A stretch of DNA of 5,084 nt from an uncultured Bacilli bacterium (GTDB lineage: Bacteria > Bacillota_I > Bacilli_A > ML615J-28 > CAG-313). Of the stretch, positions 1-5,084 are shown one piece after another; the stretch's first letter is position 1, and each line of letters opens with the position of its first letter. The DNA lies in the NCBI GenBank assembly GCA_904501965.1, contig CAJGCS010000087.1, forward strand, positions 1-5,084. Reading direction: 5' to 3'. The translations under genes and the position numbers were made by a program. The notes below the pieces were generated by a model. The model was not told the origin of the DNA. It ran no database searches and worked only from the letters and a program-made list of their open reading frames with translations.

Positions 1-1
1 A

Positions 2-1012
2 CTTATGAAAGAATTTGAACCTGATGCAATTATTGCATTTGGTGGAGGTTCTGCAATGGATGCTGCAAAGATTATGTGGGTATTATATGAACATCCTGAA
101 GTAGATTTCTATGATATGGCAATGCGTTTTATTGATATTCGCAAACGTATTTATGAATTCCCTAAAATGGGTGAAAAAGCATACTTTATTGCTATCCCAA
201 CATCATCAGGTACTGGATCTGAAGTAACTCCATTTGCGGTAATTACAGATGAATCTACAAAAGTTAAATATCCTTTAGCAGATTATGAATTACTTCCTAA
301 TATGGCTATTGTTGATACTGATCTTATGATGAGTGCTCCAAAAGGTTTAACTGCGGCTAGTGGTATTGATGCTGTTACTCATGCTTTAGAAGCACTTGCA
401 TCAATGCTTGCAACTGACTATACTGATGGTCTTGCTAAACAAGCATTAAAAGTAATATTTGAGTATCTTCCAAGATGCTATGAAAATGGTCAAACAGACT
501 ATGTTGCAAGAGAAAAAGTTGCTAATGCGGCTACAATGGCTGGTATGGCATTTGCAAATGCATTCCTTGGTATATGTCATTCAATGGCTCATAAACTTGG
601 CGCATTCCATAATCTTCCACATGGTGTTGCTAATGCCTTAATGATTGAAGAAGTAATTAGATTTAATGCAACTGATGTGCCTGTTAAAATGGGAACATTC
701 CCTCAATATGCATATCCTAAAACTCTTCAAAAATATGCAGAAGTTGCTAAATATTTAGGTTTAAATGGTGCAAGTGATGAAGAATTACTAGAACATTTAA
801 TTAACGAAATTAATACATTAAAAGCTCGTGTTGGTATTAAATCATCTATTAAAGAGTATGTACCAAATGAAGAAGAATTTATGAGTACTCTTGATGATAT
901 GGTTGAACAAGCATTTGATGATCAATGTACAGGTGCTAATCCAAGATATCCTTTAATGAGTGAAATCAAACAAATGTATTTAAACGCATACTTCGGTAAG
1001 GAGGAAAAATAA
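2..1012 (+). CDS. adhE: Bifunctional aldehyde-alcohol dehydrogenase AdhE, C-terminal iron-ADH part (5' truncated by window edge)
   Basis: This is the iron-dependent alcohol dehydrogenase half of AdhE, the cytoplasmic fermentative enzyme that reduces acetyl-CoA to acetaldehyde and then ethanol using NADH. Numbering from the Met at base 5, I see the nucleotide-binding GGGS loop (13-16) followed by MDAAK, then TSSGTGSEVTPFAV (66-79), and the iron ligands D122 and H126 (DAVTH), H192 (CHSMAH) and H206 (LPHG). The near-C-terminal FDDQCTGANPRYPL (304-317) is also typical. MWVLYEHPE and the FPKMG stretch match AdhE more closely than stand-alone iron ADHs, so the missing upstream part should hold the acyl-CoA-reducing aldehyde dehydrogenase domain (AdhE is usually about 860-890 residues). 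The frame is open to base 2, so the Met at base 5 is internal and not the start. The protein ends in GKEEK and lacks the Lys/Ala-rich tail of E. coli AdhE. One base separates its stop from the kinase gene. Family assignment is secure; the aldehyde dehydrogenase half is inferred. Confidence 0.95.
   Translation, partial: LMKEFEPDAIIAFGGGSAMDAAKIMWVLYEHPEVDFYDMAMRFIDIRKRIYEFPKMGEKAYFIAIPTSSGTGSEVTPFAVITDESTKVKYPLADYELLPNMAIVDTDLMMSAPKGLTAASGIDAVTHALEALASMLATDYTDGLAKQALKVIFEYLPRCYENGQTDYVAREKVANAATMAGMAFANAFLGICHSMAHKLGAFHNLPHGVANALMIEEVIRFNATDVPVKMGTFPQYAYPKTLQKYAEVAKYLGLNGASDEELLEHLINEINTLKARVGIKSSIKEYVPNEEEFMSTLDDMVEQAFDDQCTGANPRYPLMSEIKQMYLNAYFGKEEK
998..1004 (+). promoter_or_regulatory. Ribosome binding site of the phosphotransferase gene, inside adhE
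   Basis: A full AAGGAGG lies 9 bases before the ATG at 1014 and is embedded in the codons for the last residues of adhE (GKEE). It fixes the kinase start and implies that ribosomes finishing adhE can feed the next gene. Confidence 0.85.
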
Positions 1013-1013
1013 T

Positions 1014-1772
1014 ATGAATTTTAAACTAACTAATGTTATCGCAAAACGTCCTAATAAAACAATTTATCGCGATGGTGATTATGTAATTAAAGTTTTTAAC
1101 TCAGATTTTTCAAAAGTAGATGTTTTAAATGAAGCTTTAAATCAAGCACGTGTTGAAACAACTGGCATAAATATTCCTAAAATTATTGAAGTTGGTCAAA
1201 CTGAAAAAGGTGAATGGTTTATAGTTTCTGAATATGTTCAGGGCAAGACAATTAGAGAAATGCTTATAGAAAATCCTGAAAAGCAAGCAGAACTAATTGA
1301 AATGTTTGTTAATTTACAAATTGAAATTAGTAAGAAAAAATGTACACTTTTAACTAAGCACAAAGATAAAATGATTAATAAAATTGAACAAGCTAACATT
1401 GATTCAATCATTAAGTATGAACTTAGAACAAGACTTGAAGGAATTCACAGACAAAATCAACTTTGTCATGGTGACTTTGTTCCATCAAATATTATTATTA
1501 AAGAAGATGGTACTACATATATCTTAGACTGGGCTCATGCTACACAAGGAGCACCTTGTGCTGATGCTGCTAGAACATATTTAACATTTTCATTAAATGA
1601 AGAATATGAACTTGCAGAATTATATTTAGATACATATTGCAATCTATCAGGTATTGAACGTAAGAATATTCAAAAATGGCTTCCAATTGTTGCCGCTTCT
1701 CAAAGCGTAAAAGGAATTAAGGAAGAACGCGAATTATTAATGTCTTGGATTAATGTATCTGATTATGAATAA
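1014..1772 (+). CDS. Aminoglycoside/choline-kinase-fold small-molecule phosphotransferase (APH family), substrate unknown
   Basis: The 252-residue protein belongs to the APH/choline kinase superfamily of ATP-dependent small-molecule kinases. The N-lobe shows YVIKVF with the likely ATP-contacting lysine K26, a helix with E40 (LNEA) and a hinge-like VSEYVQGKT (71-79). The C-lobe carries the catalytic HGDFVPSN motif (H152, D154, N159) and LDW with the metal-binding D172, followed by PCADAARTYL (181-190). All catalytic residues are present, so it should be active. It most resembles a set of uncharacterised phosphotransferases in Firmicutes and gut bacteria rather than a known resistance enzyme. 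I see no membrane segment, so it should be cytoplasmic. It starts one base after adhE with a strong ribosome binding site and is followed by an intrinsic terminator, so it is the last gene of the adhE transcript. The substrate cannot be read from the sequence; a sugar, amino alcohol or metabolite are all possible. Confidence 0.85.
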   Translation: MNFKLTNVIAKRPNKTIYRDGDYVIKVFNSDFSKVDVLNEALNQARVETTGINIPKIIEVGQTEKGEWFIVSEYVQGKTIREMLIENPEKQAELIEMFVNLQIEISKKKCTLLTKHKDKMINKIEQANIDSIIKYELRTRLEGIHRQNQLCHGDFVPSNIIIKEDGTTYILDWAHATQGAPCADAARTYLTFSLNEEYELAELYLDTYCNLSGIERKNIQKWLPIVAASQSVKGIKEERELLMSWINVSDYE

Positions 1773-1780
1773 ATAAAATA

Positions 1781-1824
1781 AAAAACTAAGTTTTTAAGAA
1801 TACTTAAAAATTTAGTTTTTTTTT
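1781..1824 (+). terminator. Intrinsic terminator after the adhE-kinase unit
   Basis: An 18-base arm (1781-1798) pairs with 1803-1820 around an AATA loop (1799-1802). Every position pairs, with one G-U wobble (G1790). The 3' arm runs into nine consecutive Ts (1816-1824). The stem is very A/U-rich, but its length and the U-run make this a convincing rho-independent terminator. It begins 8 bases after the kinase stop codon. The As on the 5' side would give a T-rich tail on the other strand, so it might work in both directions, although no convergent gene is present. Confidence 0.9.
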
Positions 1825-1852
1825 GATTTTCTATATTAATGTGTGATATAAT
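1823..1852 (+). promoter_or_regulatory. Extended -10 sigma-A type promoter for the lipoprotein-nagA-ABC operon
   Basis: A perfect TATAAT (1847-1852) is preceded by TG one base upstream (1844-1845), which makes an extended -10. A partial -35, TTGATT (1823-1828), matches 4 of 6 consensus bases with an 18-base spacer. The -35 overlaps the final Ts of the upstream terminator. Transcription should begin near 1858-1860, leaving a leader of about 26 bases, too short for a riboswitch. I saw no catabolite-responsive element or clear inverted-repeat operator between the promoter and the start codon. Confidence 0.75.
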
Positions 1853-1874
1853 ATATATAGATAAAAGAACTCTT

Positions 1875-1882
1875 AAGGAGGA
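1875..1882 (+). promoter_or_regulatory. Ribosome binding site of the lipoprotein gene
   Basis: AAGGAGGA sits just before the ATG at 1886, 4 bases after the AAGGAGG core. It is the strongest Shine-Dalgarno of the downstream operon and supports this start. Confidence 0.8.
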
Positions 1883-1885
1883 GTT

Positions 1886-2365
1886 ATGAAAAAAATAAAA
1901 TATCTTTTAATAACATTAGTATTATTACTATCAGCAGTTATGCTTTCTAGCTGCGAGAAAAATCTTGGTTATCAAATATGTGGATATTATATTGAATTAA
2001 ATGATGTAGAAGAAATGAATGTATCTGATAGTAATCCAAAGATATACTTTAAATATAGTGAAAATAATATGTTTTCAACAAAAGGTGGATCAGGAGGATC
2101 ATATTTTTTAAACTCTACAAAAACAATAAAAGTAGAAGATGAAATTAAAAAATATTTCTTTTCAGCAGATCTTATGATTTCAAAGTTTTCTAAAGAAAAA
2201 ATTGATATTCATTTAATCATATTAAAAGATGGTGAATATGTAGTAGAAAGTGCTGTTCATAAAACTATATCAGGAACTGGAAAATGTGCATATTCAGTTG
2301 ATTATGAATACGAAGGACAAAAATATCATAACGAATTTACAATTAATATTAAATATAAGGGGTAA
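1886..2365 (+). CDS. Small secreted lipoprotein of unknown function
   Basis: The 159-residue product has a classic lipoprotein signal: positive MKKIK start, hydrophobic core (about 6-19) and lipobox LSSC with the lipidated cysteine C23. The mature protein of about 137 residues should be anchored on the outer face of the cytoplasmic membrane. It contains alternating hydrophobic/polar stretches such as YYIELND, KIDIHLIIL and FTINIKY that suggest a small beta-rich domain, a glycine-rich turn GGSGGS (68-72), and two further cysteines (C32, C134) that could form a disulfide. I do not recognise the family. It is too short to be a normal solute-binding protein of an ABC importer. It is the first gene after the operon promoter and lies 3 bases before nagA, so it is co-transcribed with nagA and probably with the ABC transporter genes. 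A role tied to the envelope or to the transporter is only inferred from that context. Confidence 0.85.
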   Translation: MKKIKYLLITLVLLLSAVMLSSCEKNLGYQICGYYIELNDVEEMNVSDSNPKIYFKYSENNMFSTKGGSGGSYFLNSTKTIKVEDEIKKYFFSADLMISKFSKEKIDIHLIILKDGEYVVESAVHKTISGTGKCAYSVDYEYEGQKYHNEFTINIKYKG

Positions 2366-2368
2366 TTT

Positions 2369-3517
2369 ATGAAAAAAATTAATGGTTTTACAAATTGTAA
2401 TATTTTAACAGAAGAAGGATTAAAAAAGACATCTTTAAAAATTGAAGATGGCAAAATTGCATCTATTGGAGAATTTGAAAGTGGCTTAACTTTAAATGAA
2501 AACTATGTAGTTTTACCAGGCTTTATTGATCAACATGTTCATGGTGCTGCTGGTTCAGATGCTATGGATGGTACAATTTTAGATTTAACAAAAATCGCAA
2601 ATGCTCTTGCAAGCGAAGGTACTGTAGGCTTCTTAGCAACAACAATGACACAAAGCGTAGAAAATATTACTAATGCACTTGTAGCAGTAAAAGAATATAA
2701 AGAATTAAATAAAGAAGAAGGTGCAGAAATTTTAGGAGTTCACTTAGAAGGTCCTTTTATTTCTTTAAAACATATTGGCGCTCAACCTTTAGAATATGTT
2801 GCTAAACCAAGTGTAGAAGTGTTTAAAAAATACCAAGAAGCAAGTGGCAATACAATTAAACTTGTTTCTCTTGCAGTTGAAGAAGAAGGTGCGGAAGAAC
2901 TTGTTAGATATCTTGCATCAACTGGTGTTGTTGCATCGCTTGGCCACACAGATGCAAAAGCTGAAGATGTAGAAAAAGCTATTAAAGCTGGAGCAAAAAA
3001 TGTTACACATACATTTAATGCAATGAAGCCTCTTCATCACCGTGAAATTGGTACTGTTGGTAGTGCATTATTATATAATGAACTTAACTGTGAATTAATA
3101 TGCGATGGAATTCATGTATCTATTCCAGCTATCAATTTGCTTAGAAATTGTAAACCTGCCGATAAACTTACTTTAGTAACTGATGCTATGCGTGCAAAAC
3201 ATATGGCTGATGGTGAATATGAACTTGGTGGTCAACCAGTATTCGTTAAAAATGGTGAAGCAAGACTTGCAGGTGGAACTCTAGCTGGAAGTGTATTAAA
3301 AATGAATAATGCCGTAAAAAATATTATGAATTTTACTGGTGCAACACTTCAAGAAGCATCTAATTATGCATCATTAAATCCAGCTAAGAATTTAGGCTTA
3401 GATAATGAACTTGGTAGTATAAAAGTTGGTAAAAATGCAAGCTTTGCTGTATTAGATGAAAACTATGACGTTGTATTAACAGTGCGTGATGGTGTAGTAA
3501 TCTTTGAAAAGGAATAA
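2369..3517 (+). CDS. nagA: N-acetylglucosamine-6-phosphate deacetylase
   Basis: NagA hydrolyses GlcNAc-6-phosphate to glucosamine-6-phosphate and acetate, the first committed cytoplasmic step of GlcNAc use and a step in cell-wall amino-sugar recycling. The 382 residues equal the usual family length. Motifs of the amidohydrolase barrel occur in order: GFIDQHVHG (H56, H58), HLEGPF with metal ligand E127, SLGHTDA (H193), VTHTFNAM (H214), CDGIHV (H249, substrate side) and LVTDAM with catalytic D272, then LAGGTLAGS (300-308). E127, H193, H214 and D272 correspond to the E. coli metal ligands and catalytic aspartate. The HxH pair, absent in E. coli NagA but present in Bacillus-type enzymes, is retained and would allow a two-metal site. 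The ATG at 2369 follows AAGGGG (2357-2362) at 6 bases and lies 3 bases after the lipoprotein stop. The partner deaminase nagB is not in the window. Identification is secure. Confidence 0.96.
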   Translation: MKKINGFTNCNILTEEGLKKTSLKIEDGKIASIGEFESGLTLNENYVVLPGFIDQHVHGAAGSDAMDGTILDLTKIANALASEGTVGFLATTMTQSVENITNALVAVKEYKELNKEEGAEILGVHLEGPFISLKHIGAQPLEYVAKPSVEVFKKYQEASGNTIKLVSLAVEEEGAEELVRYLASTGVVASLGHTDAKAEDVEKAIKAGAKNVTHTFNAMKPLHHREIGTVGSALLYNELNCELICDGIHVSIPAINLLRNCKPADKLTLVTDAMRAKHMADGEYELGGQPVFVKNGEARLAGGTLAGSVLKMNNAVKNIMNFTGATLQEASNYASLNPAKNLGLDNELGSIKVGKNASFAVLDENYDVVLTVRDGVVIFEKE

Positions 3518-3519
3518 TT

Positions 3520-4233
3520 ATGTTAGAAATTATTAATTATTCTAAATCATATAACAAAAGTAAAAAAACAGTTAATAATATTAATCTTAAGATAGAAGAA
3601 GGCGATTTATTTGCCTTTATTGGACATAATGGTGCAGGTAAATCTACAACAATTAAATCTATCGTAGGTATTCTTGATTTTGAAGAAGGCGATATTTTAA
3701 TTAATGGATTATCAATTAAGAAAAATCCGGTTGAATGTAAAAAACAAATAGCTTATATTCCTGATAATCCTGATCTTTATGAATCATTAACAGGGATAAA
3801 ATACCTTAACTTTATTGCTGATGTATATGAAATATCAAGTGAGAAAAGAAAAGAAATCATTGAAACATATGCTGATTTATTTGGTTTAAAAGATGCTTTA
3901 AATAACTACATTGCATCATATTCTCATGGGATGAAACAAAAACTTGCTTTAATTTCAGCTTTCATCCATGAGCCTAAGATTTTAGTTTTAGATGAACCAT
4001 TCGTTGGGCTTGACCCAAAAGCTTCATTTTTAGTAAAACAAGTTATGAAAGAATTTTGTGAAAAAGGTGGTATAATCTTTTTCTCAACGCATATTTTAGA
4101 AGTAGCTCAAAAACTATGTAATAAAATAGCTATTATTAAAAATGGTCAACTTGTAACTACTGGTCTTATGGAAGATGTTATTGGTGATGCGTCACTTGAA
4201 GATGTATTTATGGAGCTAACTGAACATGAATAA
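3520..4233 (+). CDS. ABC transporter ATP-binding protein, ABC-2/EcsA-like exporter type
   Basis: This 237-residue cytoplasmic ATPase powers the membrane protein encoded next. It shows Walker A GHNGAGKST (35-43), the signature region SYSHGMKQK (133-141), Walker B ILVLDEP (154-160, catalytic E159), D-loop GLDP (163-166) and switch histidine H191 (FFSTHILE). The Q-loop glutamine is replaced by aspartate in YIPDNPDLYE (D82), and the signature reads YSHGM instead of LSGGQ. Both are recurring variants in EcsA-like and other ABC-2 type exporters, so they do not suggest a dead enzyme. It starts 2 bases after nagA behind a modest AAGGA, and its 3' end overlaps the permease gene by 8 bases. This implies translational coupling of ATPase and permease. 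The cargo (lipid, peptide, drug or other) cannot be told. The ABC-2 type assignment rests on motif flavour and on the neighbouring permease having no solute-binding partner of normal size. Confidence 0.93.
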   Translation: MLEIINYSKSYNKSKKTVNNINLKIEEGDLFAFIGHNGAGKSTTIKSIVGILDFEEGDILINGLSIKKNPVECKKQIAYIPDNPDLYESLTGIKYLNFIADVYEISSEKRKEIIETYADLFGLKDALNNYIASYSHGMKQKLALISAFIHEPKILVLDEPFVGLDPKASFLVKQVMKEFCEKGGIIFFSTHILEVAQKLCNKIAIIKNGQLVTTGLMEDVIGDASLEDVFMELTEHE

Positions 4234-5084
4234 AATCTTTTTATTAGTTGCTAATTACTTTAACAACTATATAGGTTCTTTTAATAGATCAAAAAATAAA
4301 TCAAAATATGGCATTGGTGGTAGTTTAATACTCATTTTTGGTATCGTCTTTATATTCTTGTTTACATCAATGGCAATAACAACTATGGAAACTGCAATGG
4401 ATGGATATAATGCAGCTACAACTGATATTGCAAAACAAGAGTTCTTGCAAATGCCTCTATATGTTTCAGTTGGCATGATGGGAATGTTCCTTATGCTATT
4501 AACTGTTACTAAGGTAACATCTACAAAAAGAAATACTGATGATGATTTATTACTTTCTTTACCACTAAAGAAAAGTGAAATTGTGATTTCAAAGATATTG
4601 TTTAATTATATTTTTGACTTATCAATGATTTTAAGCACATTACTTCCACAGTTTATTGTATATTATGTTTATTCAACTGTAAAACCAGATATTTTCTACT
4701 TCGTTAGATTTTCGTATTTGCTTTTAGTATTACCGATGCTATCGAATGCGATAGGCTCTTTGTTTGGATATTTATTTAATTTAATAACAAAGAAGTTTGT
4801 TAGAGCTAATGCAATTAGATCAGTTATATCTGTAACTTTCTTGGTTATTTTTATGCTTGGGTACTATGCGCTTCAATTTAATATGGAGCTATCTGCAGGG
4901 TCTAATGGTTTTTCAATACATGATATTATCATTTTAAAATATTTAGTTGATTATCTTTTAGGAGATAATGTTATAATTACATTAATTGTAGTAACACTAA
5001 TTTGTTTTATTCCATTCTTACTTTGTGTTATTGTTTCCGCAATATCACTTGGTAAAAATATAAGTGCTGTAAATTCAAAAAATA
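4226..5084 (+). CDS. ABC-2 type transporter permease, N-terminal part (3' truncated by window edge)
   Basis: An open frame of 286 codons starts at the ATG at 4226 and leaves the window without a stop. An in-frame TAA at 4217-4219 rules out a longer start. GGAG at 4212-4215 is 10 bases upstream, and the start overlaps the ATPase gene by 8 bases. The protein is strongly hydrophobic, with about six membrane spans: roughly 31-53, 78-97, 124-149, 157-184, 197-215 and 249-274. The stretch between spans 2 and 3, DDDLLLSLPLKKSEIVISK (105-123), matches the cytoplasmic LLxSLPxxxxEIxxSK element common in ABC-2 permeases that pair with EcsA-like ATPases, and probably forms the coupling contact with the ATPase. 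It should form the membrane channel of the exporter. Related permeases of about 400-560 residues are common, so a substantial C-terminal portion is probably missing. The exact subfamily (EcsB-like or other) and the cargo are undecided. Confidence 0.88.
   Translation, partial: MNKIFLLVANYFNNYIGSFNRSKNKSKYGIGGSLILIFGIVFIFLFTSMAITTMETAMDGYNAATTDIAKQEFLQMPLYVSVGMMGMFLMLLTVTKVTSTKRNTDDDLLLSLPLKKSEIVISKILFNYIFDLSMILSTLLPQFIVYYVYSTVKPDIFYFVRFSYLLLVLPMLSNAIGSLFGYLFNLITKKFVRANAIRSVISVTFLVIFMLGYYALQFNMELSAGSNGFSIHDIIILKYLVDYLLGDNVIITLIVVTLICFIPFLLCVIVSAISLGKNISAVNSKN

Noticed and set aside
459..641. 60-codon + strand open frame inside adhE
   Set aside because: It lies in another frame of a strongly conserved coding region, including iron-ligand codons, and gives a protein with no recognisable features.
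5..1012. A complete 335-residue iron alcohol dehydrogenase starting at the ATG at base 5
   Set aside because: The frame is open to the window edge, the sequence begins just before the nucleotide-binding loop, and the motifs match AdhE. The Met is internal.
1014..1772. Antibiotic (aminoglycoside) resistance gene
   Set aside because: The kinase fold is shared, but the sequence does not look like a known resistance enzyme and it sits in a housekeeping-type operon with no mobile-element context.
1781..1795. Separate small hairpin within the left terminator arm (AAAAAC / GTTTTT around TAA)
   Set aside because: It is a by-product of the A/T-rich arm; the 18-base stem with the 9-T tail is far more stable and explains the region.
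1853..1885. Riboswitch or attenuator leader before the lipoprotein gene
   Set aside because: The predicted leader is only about 26 bases; the nearby hairpin lies upstream of the promoter and belongs to the previous operon.
4267..4476. 69-codon minus-strand open frame
   Set aside because: It is antisense to the permease gene; its hydrophobic look is the mirror of membrane-span codons.
1..5084. Mycoplasma-type genetic code (TGA as Trp), suggested by the low GC
   Set aside because: Tryptophan codons are TGG, no in-frame TGA was seen in any gene, and all five visible stops are TAA, so nothing in the window supports code 4.
1..5084. CRISPR array, insertion sequence, tRNA or rRNA
   Set aside because: No spaced direct repeats, transposase motifs, terminal inverted repeats or RNA gene structures were visible, and coding sequence fills all but 113 bases plus tiny gaps.

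Overview
The window is a low-GC, gene-dense bacterial segment with every gene on the + strand. Short gaps, purine-rich Shine-Dalgarno sites, A/T-ending codons and a diacylglyceryl-type lipoprotein signal point to a Firmicutes/Bacilli-type or Mycoplasmatota-related organism (for example an Acholeplasma-like or uncultured gut Bacilli lineage). The lineage is inferred from style and protein flavour, not from a marker gene. All five visible stop codons are TAA, tryptophan is encoded by TGG, and no in-frame TGA was seen, so there is no sign of the mycoplasma code 4.

Left block (1-1772): the 3' part of adhE, covering the iron-dependent alcohol dehydrogenase domain of the bifunctional aldehyde/alcohol dehydrogenase, is followed after one base by a small kinase of the aminoglycoside/choline phosphotransferase fold. 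Its ribosome binding site lies inside the last codons of adhE, so the two are probably co-transcribed. The pair ends at a strong intrinsic terminator (1781-1824).

Intergenic region (1773-1885): the only real gap, 113 bases. It holds the terminator, an extended -10 promoter whose -35 overlaps the terminator U-tract, and a strong ribosome binding site.

Right block (1886 to past the end): a compact four-gene operon. It encodes a small unrecognised lipoprotein, N-acetylglucosamine-6-phosphate deacetylase (nagA), an ABC transporter ATPase of the ABC-2/EcsA-like type, and its integral membrane permease, which overlaps the ATPase gene by 8 bases and runs off the window. Gaps are 3, 2 and -8 bases. 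The operon joins amino-sugar catabolism or cell-wall recycling (NagA) to an exporter-type ABC system and a surface lipoprotein. nagB, a sugar transporter and a regulator are not visible.

The genes mostly belong to well-known families. No CRISPR array, mobile element, RNA gene or clearly new system was found. The least explained parts are the lipoprotein, the kinase's substrate, and the reason nagA is lodged between a lipoprotein and an ABC exporter.
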